Source: DATFLS01 sp964413425
GTDB taxonomy: Bacteria; Fidelibacterota; JAANXI01
NCBI GenBank assembly: GCA_964413425.1
Contig: CAYPST010000003.1
Span: forward strand, 48,048-112,047
Length of the DNA stretch: 64,000 nt
Direction of reading: 5' to 3'
Shown here: positions 8,981-17,966 of the stretch, piece by piece
How positions within the stretch are numbered: position 1 is the first letter of the stretch
Layout of the letters: every line of letters begins with the position of its first letter
Position numbers and translations under genes: made by a program
The notes under the pieces: generated by a model
Told to the model about the DNA's origin: nothing
The model's database searches: none
Seen by the model: only the letters and a program-made list of their open reading frames with translations

Positions 8981-10369
8981 ATGACAATGAACAGACGAAA
9001 ATTTTTGGGAACAATGGCAGGATCTGCAGCAGGCTTCACCATATTGGGGTGCTCATCCGGAGGTCATTCCAATAAAAGTGTCAGCGGTTTACCGGCGGCT
9101 CAGCAGCGGAGGGCCATGCAGGAATGGTTTCAGGATGCGAAATTCGGGATGTTCATTCACTGGGGTGTGTATAGTGTGCTGGGCAGAGGAGAGTGGGTGA
9201 TGCACAACGAAGAGATGACGGTGGATGAATACGAACAGCTGCCGTCACAGTTTAATCCCACCGGATACGATCCTGCTGAGTGGGTGGGCCTGGCGAAGGA
9301 AGCGGGGATGGAATATATGACCATCACCTCCAAGCATCATGACGGCTTTGCCATGTGGGATTCGGAGGCCAGCGATTATGATATCGTGGATCGAACCCCG
9401 TACGGAAAGGACGTGTTGAAAATGCTGGCCGATGAATGCCAGCGGCAAGGCGTAAAACTGTTCTTCTACCATTCTCACCTTGACTGGCATCACCCCGACT
9501 ATTACCCCCGGGGCCGAACCGGTCAGCATTCAAACCGGCCGGATGAAGGGGACTTCGACAGCTATCTGGAGTATATGAATACCCAGATTCATGAGCTGGC
9601 TGACGGACGGTATGGTCAATTGGGCGGCTTCTGGTTTGACGGCTGGTGGGATCAGCGGATACGGGAGGAGGATGTGCCCGATAAAGCCTGCCATGTGAAC
9701 TGGCAACTGCAGGAGACGTATGATTTAATCCAGCAGCTGCAGCCCCAGGCCCTCATTGGGAACAATCACCATGTTGCGCCCTTCCCGGGCGAAGGGTTCC
9801 AGATGTTTGAAAAAGACCTTCCGGGGCAGAATACCACTGGTTTCAGCGGAGATGCGGTCATCGGTCGTTTACCGCTGGAAACCTGTGATACCATCAACCG
9901 TTCCTGGGGATATAATAAGAATGATACCAATTTTAAAAGCACACCGGAACTCATTGGCTATCTGGTGCGGGCAGCGGGACACAACGCGAATTTCCTATTG
10001 AATGTCGGGCCGACACCCCGGGGCACTATTCAGCCGGAATTTGTGGATCGCCTGCGCGACATCGGAGCCTGGATGTCCACGTACGCTCAAACGATCAAGG
10101 GCACCAGGGGCGGGCCCATGCCACCGCAGGATTGGGGCGTCACTACTCAAAAGGAATGGAAGATATTTGTGCATATCCTAGATCCAGACTCCCCGGAACA
10201 ATTGCCTATATTCAATACTTCGGATATCATTCTGGACGGCGCCCATTTGTATGGAAGTGATACCCCTGTAAATATTGCCCGTGATGCAGATTTAAATGTA
10301 GTAATTAATCTTCAGCACGTGCAGCGGAATCCGGTGGACACCATTGTGGTTCTGGAATTAACGAGTTAA
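8981..10369 (+). CDS. GH29 alpha-L-fucosidase 2 (Tat-type lipoprotein)
   Basis: The N-terminus MNRRKFLGTMAGSAAG is a twin-arginine signal and is followed by a lipobox ending at C24 (ILGC), so the enzyme is probably exported folded and lipid-anchored. The GH29 barrel has MFIHWGVYSVLGRGEW (H60), TSKHHDGFAMWDS (H119, H120) and GFWFDGWWD with the nucleophile Asp at about D220. NFLLNVGPTPRG marks the end of the barrel. The C-terminal segment is short compared with other members here, giving 462 aa. GAGG at 8971-8974 supports ATG 8981; ATG 8987 is also in frame. The family is certain; the fine specificity is unknown. Confidence 0.9.
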   Translation: MTMNRRKFLGTMAGSAAGFTILGCSSGGHSNKSVSGLPAAQQRRAMQEWFQDAKFGMFIHWGVYSVLGRGEWVMHNEEMTVDEYEQLPSQFNPTGYDPAEWVGLAKEAGMEYMTITSKHHDGFAMWDSEASDYDIVDRTPYGKDVLKMLADECQRQGVKLFFYHSHLDWHHPDYYPRGRTGQHSNRPDEGDFDSYLEYMNTQIHELADGRYGQLGGFWFDGWWDQRIREEDVPDKACHVNWQLQETYDLIQQLQPQALIGNNHHVAPFPGEGFQMFEKDLPGQNTTGFSGDAVIGRLPLETCDTINRSWGYNKNDTNFKSTPELIGYLVRAAGHNANFLLNVGPTPRGTIQPEFVDRLRDIGAWMSTYAQTIKGTRGGPMPPQDWGVTTQKEWKIFVHILDPDSPEQLPIFNTSDIILDGAHLYGSDTPVNIARDADLNVVINLQHVQRNPVDTIVVLELTS

Positions 10370-10668
10370 AGAGCAAAAAAGAACGTTGTTTGAGGAACAG
10401 AAGAAGAGGAATGGAAAAAGCCTGGATGTTCCCAACATGGGCAGTTACGGCCGAATGGATCTATTCCCACTTGAAGAAATCTGCGCTCTGATACGTTATT
10501 TGTAGCTCCAGACTTTCATTGGCATCAACTGGGAGCCGAAAGTGATCAAGATTATAGTGCATCGGAGCGTACGCATAGAGCACAAATCTAGACAACAATA
10601 AGGCCGAAAGAGGTCCGGGGAAATTCTGTTAACAACAAAATGATAAAAAAAGGAAGGAATATACAGTG
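10370..10668. other. 299-bp gap with a possible decayed short reading frame
   Basis: One frame stays open from just after the GH29 stop to a TAG near 10505 and reads, in part, LDVPNMGSYGRMDLFPLEE. The composition is protein-like, but no start with a ribosome-binding site is seen and the frame is short. I could not assign it to a family. A purine-rich AGGAAGGA at 10651-10658 belongs to the next gene. The rest holds nothing I recognise. Confidence 0.25.
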
Positions 10669-12141
10669 ATGCAATTAAGAAGCATTCTGGTAGCTCTTAT
10701 ATGCGCGTGGATGATACTCTATACACTGCAGGGAACAGTCAGTCCGGTTTATGGGCAGGAGGATGCAGAGAGACATTTCGAACCCACCATCAGATCCCTC
10801 AGCAGCCATGAGCTCCCGGCATGGTATGACGATGCCAAACTGGGCATCTTTATCCATTGGGGGATCTACTCCGTCCCCGCCTGGGCCCCTACCACCGGAG
10901 AGCTGGGGTCGGTGGAGCGGGAACGATGGTTCAAGTATAACCCGTACGCCGAGTGGTATCTGAATTCCCTGCGCATCCCCGGATCGCCCACCCAGGAACA
11001 CCATTATCAAACCTACGGCAGTGACTTCAATTATTATGACTTTGCCGAGACCTTAAACCAAGAGGTGCAGCAGTGGGATCCAGATGAAATGGCCGGCCTG
11101 TTCCAGGATGTGCATGCCCGCTACGTCGTCCTGACGTCCAAACATCATGACGGATTCGTGCTCTGGCCCAGTAATTTCAGGAATCCGTATCTCCCGTTCG
11201 ACAAACAGCGGGCTACCAGGGATATCGTGGGAGAACTGACGGCGGCGGTCAGGGAGCAAGGCATGCGTATGGGACTATACTACAGCGGTGGCATCGACTG
11301 GAGCTTTCATCCGGTGGTTATCACCGGCAATCTGGACTGGAGCAAGATCACCCCCCGGAGTGATGAGTATAGAAGTTACGCCCGGAACCACTGGGAAGAA
11401 CTTATCGAGAAGTACCGGCCCGCTATTCTCTGGAATGATATCGCCTATCCTGACCGACAGGACGCCATGGAAATAATCGCCGACTATTATAATGAGTATT
11501 CTAATGGCGTCATTAACAATCGGTGGAGTCTGTCCTTCCAGGACTTTACCACACCGGAATACGCCCAGTACGACCGATTGACTCCTCAGAAGTGGGAAGC
11601 GACTCGCGGAATCGCCTATTCATTCGGGTACAACCAGAATTCCGGTCCCGAGCAGATGCTCTCCGTGGATGAGCTGGTTGATATGTTCGTGGATATCGTC
11701 AGCAAGAACGGGAATCTGCTCCTGAATGTGGGCCCCAAACCCGACGGCACCATCCCCGAACTGCAGGTAGAGCGCCTCCGGAGACTCGGCCGCTGGCTGG
11801 ATGTGAACGGGGAGGCCATCTTCGAGACTCGTCCCTGGGTGGTTGCGGAAGGTGCCCTGGTGAACGATGACGCCGAGATCCGATTCACCCATAAACCCGG
11901 CGTGTTGTACGCCATTCTGCTGGACAGCCCGGACGAATATTCTATCGCTCTCAGAAATCTGGAGCTGGAGGAAGGAACTGCCGTGACGTTGCTTGGGCAT
12001 AGCGAAGCGCTCCAATGGCGGCAGGAAGGTAACATGGTACGTATTAATCTGCCTAAAAAATTACCGGATAATCCGGCATATACCATCAAAATCACACCTG
12101 AACCCTGGCGGTTGATTCGGAAAGGTGAGACTGCAAATTGA
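10669..12141 (+). CDS. GH29 alpha-L-fucosidase 3
   Basis: A secreted GH29 enzyme with a signal peptide ending near VSPVYGQ (about residue 30). Barrel motifs are AKLGIFIHWGIYSVPAWAP, VVLTSKHHDGFVLWPSNF and PAILWNDIAYPD. The nucleophile is the Asp at about 257, in the WND form also found in the Thermotoga-type GH29 enzymes. GNLLLNVGPKPDG and a C-terminal beta domain (about 390-490) complete it. It carries a longer insertion after the first strand (about 75-130) than the GH29 genes before it and shares this with the GH29 at 23931. The start is ATG 10669, with GTG 10666 directly before it, after AGGAAGGA. Confidence 0.9.
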   Translation: MQLRSILVALICAWMILYTLQGTVSPVYGQEDAERHFEPTIRSLSSHELPAWYDDAKLGIFIHWGIYSVPAWAPTTGELGSVERERWFKYNPYAEWYLNSLRIPGSPTQEHHYQTYGSDFNYYDFAETLNQEVQQWDPDEMAGLFQDVHARYVVLTSKHHDGFVLWPSNFRNPYLPFDKQRATRDIVGELTAAVREQGMRMGLYYSGGIDWSFHPVVITGNLDWSKITPRSDEYRSYARNHWEELIEKYRPAILWNDIAYPDRQDAMEIIADYYNEYSNGVINNRWSLSFQDFTTPEYAQYDRLTPQKWEATRGIAYSFGYNQNSGPEQMLSVDELVDMFVDIVSKNGNLLLNVGPKPDGTIPELQVERLRRLGRWLDVNGEAIFETRPWVVAEGALVNDDAEIRFTHKPGVLYAILLDSPDEYSIALRNLELEEGTAVTLLGHSEALQWRQEGNMVRINLPKKLPDNPAYTIKITPEPWRLIRKGETAN

Positions 12142-12312
12142 GATTTCTCCATATTTATTTTTGGTTTTGGGTGAAAATTAATCTAATTAGAGTTAAAACT
12201 ATCTATAGGGCAATTTAACTCGTTACTTTTTTAACAGGAATTTAATAAACTAACAATCTAATATACAGGAGAAGACTTCTTTGGATTTTAAATAATTTAG
12301 CATTGAGTGAGT

Positions 12313-13371
12313 ATGCCAGCTAAGAAGATTACGATTAAAGATCTGGCACGTATTCTGGGCCTTCACCATAGTACAGTATCCCGGGCCTTGCATGATCATC
12401 CGGATATCAGCCAGGAAACTAAAAATCTTGTTTTCTCTCTTGCTGAGGAACTCGATTACCAACCTGATGCCATTGCCCAGACATTTCGCAGCAGAAAAAG
12501 TAAGACGCTGGGGGTATTGGTGCCATCGGTCAATGACTTTTTTGCGGCGGTTATTCGGGGTATTGAGGATATCGCCTATTATAATGGATATACAATATTG
12601 GTGTGCCAATCCAATGAGAGCTATGAACGCGAGGTGATTAATATCCGCAGTCTGATATCGAATCAGGTAGCCGGCGTGCTGGTATCAATATCGGAGCATA
12701 CTACGAGCAGTGAACATTTCCAGATCTTCAAAAATCGTGAGATCCCCTTGGTTCTCTTTGATCGTGTATTTAAAGGACAGGATTTTAATACTGTGGTTGT
12801 TGATGATTTCAATGGCGCCTATAAAATAGTGAATCATATTATTCGCCGAGGATATAGAAGGGTTGCTCATTTTGCCGGTCCCAGAAAAGTGTCTGTAAGT
12901 AAAGATAGACTTGAAGGATATTTACAAGCTCTAAGTGATAATAATATTCCGATTAATCCAAAATGGATTATTTATGGAGGATTTTCACCACAAGATGGCC
13001 AACGAGCATTTCGGGAGATGCAGACCTGGCAAGCCTATCCTGAGGCTATTTTTGCGGTAAATGATCCTGTAGCGATAGGGGTATATACCCAACTGCGGAA
13101 GGCCGGAATAAAAATTCCAAGCGATATCGCATTGGCTGGTTTTGGGAACATAAGCGAGTCGGGAATAACCACACCTCCCATTACCACGGTGAATCAGAAT
13201 CCATATGAAATTGGGAAGCTGGCTGCACTGTTCATCTTTGATCAGATCAAGAAGCCGGACCAGATTTCGAAGCCGCGTGAAGAAATTTTGCAGACGGAAC
13301 TGATTATCAGACCTTCGACGGCCCCTAAAAAATTGAGTGATAGCCGGTCGTTTCATAGACACGCTGAGTAG
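12313..13371 (+). CDS. LacI/GalR-family transcriptional regulator 1
   Basis: DNA-binding regulator with a periplasmic-binding-protein-like sugar domain. The helix-turn-helix occupies about 6-27 (ITIKDLARILGLHHSTVSRA), followed by the hinge around 51-62 and an effector domain with TLGVLVPSVNDFFAAVI and the late DIALAGFGNISES segment. The hinge lacks the usual Leu (QTF rather than RSL), which may alter how it opens the central CG of an operator. It sits among fucosidase genes, so fucose or a fucose derivative is a reasonable effector (inference). No clear SD is visible; GTG 12307 is an alternative start. The 36-bp palindrome at 678-713 is a candidate site. Confidence 0.88.
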   Translation: MPAKKITIKDLARILGLHHSTVSRALHDHPDISQETKNLVFSLAEELDYQPDAIAQTFRSRKSKTLGVLVPSVNDFFAAVIRGIEDIAYYNGYTILVCQSNESYEREVINIRSLISNQVAGVLVSISEHTTSSEHFQIFKNREIPLVLFDRVFKGQDFNTVVVDDFNGAYKIVNHIIRRGYRRVAHFAGPRKVSVSKDRLEGYLQALSDNNIPINPKWIIYGGFSPQDGQRAFREMQTWQAYPEAIFAVNDPVAIGVYTQLRKAGIKIPSDIALAGFGNISESGITTPPITTVNQNPYEIGKLAALFIFDQIKKPDQISKPREEILQTELIIRPSTAPKKLSDSRSFHRHAE

Positions 13372-13388
13372 TGGGGGAATTCGTTCTG

Positions 13389-13431
13389 ACAGGAGGAGTT
13401 CTGGATTATTGTTGTGATTTCTTCCTCCTGT
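13389..13431. terminator. Possible terminator hairpin after LacI regulator 1
   Basis: A nine-base inverted repeat (ACAGGAGGA at 13389-13397 with TCCTCCTGT at 13423-13431) lies 17 bases after the stop codon. The 25-base loop is large and no T-run follows, so this is a weak call. It may be only a chance pairing. Confidence 0.25.
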
Positions 13432-13820
13432 ATGTATGGATAGAGGCTACATTTATGTGAATATTTTGAATATATTGAAGTGGAAATAATGAATACCTTC
13501 CCTGATAGATGGTTTTCTTTATATTCTGAGACGAGGATAATAAAAATCGGTTTGATCTATGCATAGAATTTAAAGGAAAGGTCTCATTATTAGATGCACA
13601 CATGTGCAATGCTGGTTGTGAACGGAGGATCCGGAAGGGATTTATATGAACTGGAGCCGGCTGTATTTTAAAAGATTTATAAGGAAGCTGCAATGAGACT
13701 GGTAGAGTGACAACGAGTCACAACCATATATGGCGCAGGGGGCTACCTCCTCCTCCACCCCTTGTGCCATATAAAAATTCGTGGTGAATGAGGGAGGGCT
13801 GGTTCTAATCTTATATTCAC

Positions 13821-13886
13821 CTAAGTTGAGCGATACGAGTGCCCCACTGGGGTCCCTCTGGGACAGCGAAGTATCGCTGTACTTAG
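13821..13886. repeat. Branched palindromic element
   Basis: Sixteen-base arms at 13821-13836 and 13871-13886 match in 14 positions (outer CTAAGT, inner AGCGATAC). They enclose two smaller hairpins, CCCC-ACT-GGGG and TCCC-TCT-GGGA. The whole would fold as one long stem topped by two short arms, as in mobile palindromic repeats or a small structured RNA. It lies in an 832-bp gap with no supported gene. Confidence 0.5.
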
Positions 13887-13924
13887 GGAAATTTGGGATT
13901 CATATTCTGCAGAAATGATAATAA

Positions 13925-14185
13925 TTTAGCATTCATGAGAGTGTTTAGAAAACATGGTTCTGATGCAAGTTGGTGAACTTGGCTTCTGTTTAGTATGGAG
14001 AGAAGATATAAGCACAATGTATTACGCTATTTGGACGGATATATTCTATATTTTCTTTGTCCCAGAGGGATCTCTTCGAGGCGTTCTTTGCGGCCTCTGC
14101 GAACTTTGTCCCGTCCTGACGGGATCTCTTTGCCGAAGGCATCCCTTCGGGCGAGGCGTTTTCTAAATAGACTCATTCATAATTC
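13925..14185. mobile_element. MITE-like non-autonomous element A
   Basis: The segment is bounded by inverted copies of a sequence close to ATGAGNNTNTTTAGAAAAC (13936-13953 forward, 14158-14175 reverse). The interior carries GC-rich stems built around GTCCCGTCCTGACGGGATCT and GAAGGCATCCCTTCGGG. The same edge motif recurs in forward orientation near 61849, next to a second element, and parts of the interior recur near 29858. No transposase frame is present. The repeats are seen directly; mobility is inference. Confidence 0.45.
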
Positions 14186-14203
14186 ATCCGGAAGGGATCT
14201 GCT

Positions 14204-15367
14204 ATGGAATTGAGCCGACGAAAATTTCTTGGAGCATTAGCCGGTACGATATCAGCTGCCGGAATATATCAAATCGCTCAACCCAGCCCTGCCTATATAC
14301 AGCATGTTCCATCGTATTTGAGTGAATATAATAAGACTTATTCACAGGAACCCCGGGAAGCAGCGCTCCAATGGTTCCAGGACGCGAAATTCGGACTCTT
14401 TATGCATTACGGAATTTATAGCATCGTGGGCTTGGGGGAATGGGTGCAGCTCCGCCAAAAAATCCCGGTAGCTGAATACGCCAAACTTAAAGATCGGTTT
14501 ACCGCCCAGAGTTTTGATCCCGATTTTATCACGGACCTGGCCCTGGCTGCCGGTATGAAATATGTAAATATCACCTCCCGGCATCATGATAGTTTCTGCC
14601 TGTTTAGTACGAAGCAGACCGATTTTAATAGCGTCAACTCTCCGGCCGAGAGAGATTTGGTGGGAGAACTGGTAGAAGCCTGTCAGAAGAAGGGTTTGGG
14701 CCTGTTCCTGTATTACTCCTATGCACTGGATTGGCGGCATCCATACTTTTATTCCAGAGAAGCCACCACACAGGGAGAGGTGCAATGGGGAGCGGCCCGG
14801 CCCGACTATGACCATCCGCAACCGGAATATAAGTTCGAGAAGGACGCCGATTTTCAGCACTATATCGAATTCGTCCATGCTCAGTTGAAGGAATTATTGA
14901 CCCAATATGGACCTCTTGCCGGTATCTGGCTGGATCCGATTATGGGGTATTACAGCCGGCCCGACCTGTTCCCGATTGATGAGACCTATGCCTTAATTCG
15001 TTCGCTCCAACCGCAGGTGTTAATCTGTTTCAAGCAGGGCGCCAACGGTGACGAGGATTTCGTTGCTCCCGAAAGAGATCCCCGGGCGCATCCACGGGGT
15101 GGGACTGTGGCCCGGATGGCCTGGGAGCGCAATAAAGGGAAGCCCATTGAAATCTGCAATACGTTACAACCACGTACCTGGGGCTACGATATGCGTAACG
15201 CCCAGGAGCACCGCACTGCGGATGACGTGATGCAGATGCTGGCCCATGCGAATAAGGTAAACGCCAACCTGGTGTTGAATACCGGTCCGTACTATGACGG
15301 GTCGATTCATCCGGAGGATGCTCAGACGCTGCGGAATGTTGGTCAGAGGTTGGAAAAGAAGAAATGA
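14204..15367 (+). CDS. GH29-family protein 4 (divergent, short, Tat signal)
   Basis: Begins MELSRRKFLGALAGTISAAG, a twin-arginine signal, so probably exported folded. The barrel has AKFGLFMHYGIYSIVGLGEW in place of FIHWG, TSRHHDSFCLF in place of TSKHHDGF, and GIWLDPIMGYY with a candidate nucleophile at D244. NANLVLNTGPYYDG replaces the usual NLLLNVGP motif. At 387 aa it ends soon after the barrel and has no C-terminal beta domain, unlike the neighbours. It is followed by fucU after 68 bp. It is probably an alpha-L-fucosidase or a close relative acting on another 6-deoxy or galactose-like residue; the altered motifs make activity less certain than for the others. Confidence 0.8.
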   Translation: MELSRRKFLGALAGTISAAGIYQIAQPSPAYIQHVPSYLSEYNKTYSQEPREAALQWFQDAKFGLFMHYGIYSIVGLGEWVQLRQKIPVAEYAKLKDRFTAQSFDPDFITDLALAAGMKYVNITSRHHDSFCLFSTKQTDFNSVNSPAERDLVGELVEACQKKGLGLFLYYSYALDWRHPYFYSREATTQGEVQWGAARPDYDHPQPEYKFEKDADFQHYIEFVHAQLKELLTQYGPLAGIWLDPIMGYYSRPDLFPIDETYALIRSLQPQVLICFKQGANGDEDFVAPERDPRAHPRGGTVARMAWERNKGKPIEICNTLQPRTWGYDMRNAQEHRTADDVMQMLAHANKVNANLVLNTGPYYDGSIHPEDAQTLRNVGQRLEKKK

Positions 15368-15435
15368 TAATTCCCTTGCAGAGAAAATAGAACTGAGAAC
15401 TACTGCTCTATGATGGAAGCAAGAAAGGAGACAGA

Positions 15436-15870
15436 ATGCTCATCGGGATATCCCCTTTGTTCAGCCCGGAGTTGCTGGCGGCAATTTACCGGATGGGCCA
15501 CGGAGATGAACTGGTGCTGGCGGATGCGCATTTTCCGGGGGAATCAACAAATGATTATATTATCAGGGCGGATGGCCATCGAATCACAGATTTGCTGGAC
15601 GCAATCCTCCCGCTGTTTGCGCTGGATACCTACGTTGACTCTCCGATCCTCATGATGGAGGCGGTCCCGGGCGATACGCTTGATCCTGCAGTGGAAGAGA
15701 GCTATCGTGCGGTTATCGAAAGCCACTGGCCAAATGTCCCGGCAGTGAAGCGTCTCGAACGCTATGCCTTTTATGAAAGAGCCAGCGACGCATTTGCAGT
15801 GGTGATGACCGGGGAAACAGCAAAATACGGGAATATCATTCTCAAAAAGGGTGTTACTCCCATCGAATAG
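15436..15870 (+). CDS. fucU: L-fucose mutarotase
   Basis: Interconverts alpha and beta anomers of L-fucose in the cytoplasm so that the isomerase is supplied with the form it uses. The 144-aa length matches the RbsD/FucU family. RMGHGDELVLADAHFPG (His22, Asp30, His32) is the conserved N-terminal active-site region, and the C-terminal FYERASDAFAVVMTGETAKYGN is typical of FucU. AAAGGAG at 15423-15429 supports the start. It lies 100 bp before fucI, so the two form a fucose-processing pair between GH29 genes. Confidence 0.93.
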   Translation: MLIGISPLFSPELLAAIYRMGHGDELVLADAHFPGESTNDYIIRADGHRITDLLDAILPLFALDTYVDSPILMMEAVPGDTLDPAVEESYRAVIESHWPNVPAVKRLERYAFYERASDAFAVVMTGETAKYGNIILKKGVTPIE

Positions 15871-15970
15871 CGCAAAGTGCAAAGAATAATCTCCGGAGAT
15901 GTACAAATTCTGTTTGTTCATGCAGATAACAGGAAAATATATGGAATACAAACACAAAAGGAGCTCGTGA

Positions 15971-17791
15971 ATGGCTACTACTGATGATTTGACGATGAAT
16001 GAACCGCAGAAGCGTTTACACGGTACACTGCCCAAGATTGGTATCCGTCCGGCCATCGATGGAAGGCGGGGCGGAGTACGGGAGTCATTGGAAGATCAGA
16101 CCATGGACATGGCAAAATCTGCAGCGCGTTTTCTGGAGGACAACTTACGACATCCCAATGGGATGCCGGTGGAATGCGTGATCGCCGATACCTGCATCGG
16201 CGGGGTTGCGGAGGCTGCCATGGCTGCTGAGAAATTCGAACGCGAAGGGGTCGGCGTCTCACTAACAGTCACTCCCTGCTGGTGCTATGGCTCTGAGACC
16301 ATGGATATGAATCCGTTACTGCCGAAAGCTGTCTGGGGATTTAACGGGACCGAACGTCCCGGAGCTGTGTATCTGGCGGCGGTACTGGCTGCGCATAATC
16401 AGAAGGGATTACCTGCGTTCAGTATTTACGGAAGGGATGTTCAGGATGCCGGGGATACCTCCATTCCGGAAGATGTCCGGGAAAAATTACTGCACTTTGC
16501 GAAAGCCGGGTTAGCGGTCGCGGAAATGCGCGGGAAATCCTATCTCTCCATGGGATCCGTCTCTATGGGGATTGCAGGCTCCATGGTGAATGAGGACTTC
16601 TTTGAGGATTATCTGGGTATGCGAAATGAATATGTGGATATGTCCGAGCTGACCCGCAGGATTGAGGAAGAAATTTACGATAAGGACGAATTTGAAAAGG
16701 CACTGGAATGGGTGAAGGCAAACTGCAAAGAGTTCCAGGATCCGAATCCTCGGGAGAAACAGTTCTCCAGAGAAGAAAAGGATGACATCTGGGAAACGGT
16801 GGTGAAAATGGCGCTGATTGCCCGGGATCTCATGGTGGGGAATCCGCGGTTGACTGAATTGGGATACCAGGAAGAGGCGCTGGGGCATAACGCTCTAATT
16901 GCCGGATTCCAGGGACAGCGACAGTGGACGGATTATTTTCCCAATGGTGATTTCATGGAAACCATTCTGAATACCTCTTTTGACTGGAACGGGATTCGGG
17001 AACCCTACTTGCTGGCCACTGAAAATGATACCTTGAACGGCGTTTCCATGATGTTCGGCCATCTGCTGACCGATACCGCGCAGATATTTGCAGATGTCAG
17101 AACATTCTGGAGTCCGGAAGCGGTGAAACGGGTGACCGGGAAAAAGTTGAAAGGGCAGGCGGAACACGGGATTATTCATTTAATCAATTCCGGATCCGCC
17201 ACGCTGGATGGAACCGGGAAGCAAGCCAGAAACGGAGATCCGGTAATGAAACCCTGGTGGGAGATCACCCCGGAAGAGGCCAGAAAATGTCTGAATGCCA
17301 CCGAATGGGCGCCGGCCATCAATGAATATTTTCGCGGGGGCGGGTTCTCGTCGTTGTTTCTTACTGAAGGCGGGATGCCGGTGACCATGTTCCGGATTAA
17401 TCTGATTAAAGGGCTGGGACCTGCATTGCAGCTGGCGGAAGGATACACTGTGGCATTACCTGAGGAAGTCCATGATACGTTAAACCAGCGCACTGATCCG
17501 ACGTGGCCTACCACCTGGTTCGCACCGGTTCTCACAGACCAGGAGCCATTTAAAGACGTCTATTCGGTCATGTACAATTGGGGTGCAAATCATGGGGCCA
17601 TCAGCTACGGCCATATTGGCGACCAGCTGATTACATTGGCATCTATGCTCCGGATTCCTGTGAATATGCATAATGTACCTGAAGACCGGATCTTCAGACC
17701 AAGTGCCTGGGGTATGTTCGGGGCGATGGATCATCAGGGCGCCGATTACCGGGCCTGTGAGAATTTTGGCCCCCTTTATGGGAAACAATAA
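15971..17791 (+). CDS. fucI: L-fucose isomerase
   Basis: Converts L-fucose to L-fuculose, a Mn-dependent cytoplasmic reaction. The 606-aa length is close to the E. coli enzyme (591 aa). Recognisable blocks are KIGIRPAIDGRRGGVRESLE, VTPCWCYGSETMDM, PYLLATENDTLNG (metal-binding Glu/Asp region) and the C-terminal VNMHNVPEDRIFRPSAW with the conserved His, then DYRACENFGPLYGKQ. AAAGGAG at 15957-15963 supports the start. It follows fucU, and a GH29 gene follows. L-rhamnose or D-arabinose as alternative substrates cannot be excluded, but this subfamily is the fucose one. Confidence 0.95.
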   Translation: MATTDDLTMNEPQKRLHGTLPKIGIRPAIDGRRGGVRESLEDQTMDMAKSAARFLEDNLRHPNGMPVECVIADTCIGGVAEAAMAAEKFEREGVGVSLTVTPCWCYGSETMDMNPLLPKAVWGFNGTERPGAVYLAAVLAAHNQKGLPAFSIYGRDVQDAGDTSIPEDVREKLLHFAKAGLAVAEMRGKSYLSMGSVSMGIAGSMVNEDFFEDYLGMRNEYVDMSELTRRIEEEIYDKDEFEKALEWVKANCKEFQDPNPREKQFSREEKDDIWETVVKMALIARDLMVGNPRLTELGYQEEALGHNALIAGFQGQRQWTDYFPNGDFMETILNTSFDWNGIREPYLLATENDTLNGVSMMFGHLLTDTAQIFADVRTFWSPEAVKRVTGKKLKGQAEHGIIHLINSGSATLDGTGKQARNGDPVMKPWWEITPEEARKCLNATEWAPAINEYFRGGGFSSLFLTEGGMPVTMFRINLIKGLGPALQLAEGYTVALPEEVHDTLNQRTDPTWPTTWFAPVLTDQEPFKDVYSVMYNWGANHGAISYGHIGDQLITLASMLRIPVNMHNVPEDRIFRPSAWGMFGAMDHQGADYRACENFGPLYGKQ

Positions 17792-17966
17792 GCGGGCGAA
17801 TTGGTGTGGCACCGGGAGATATACTCGGGGCGGCGCTCGTCGCATAGATTAAAATCAGGGAGAATTTCTCTTCGGGTGTTGAGCGGGGGTGTAGCCTGCC
17901 CGCGAAAGAACATGTATTTTCAGCCGGAGCACCTGAATATGATTGAAAACCCACGGGGAGCAATTT

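Noticed and set aside
13954..14213. Two overlapping short + strand frames
   Set aside because: They translate the MITE-like element and have no start signals.
17792..17903. GCGGGC/GCCCGC inverted pair between fucI and the next GH29
   Set aside because: Arms of six bases about 100 bases apart; too weak to call a terminator or attenuator.
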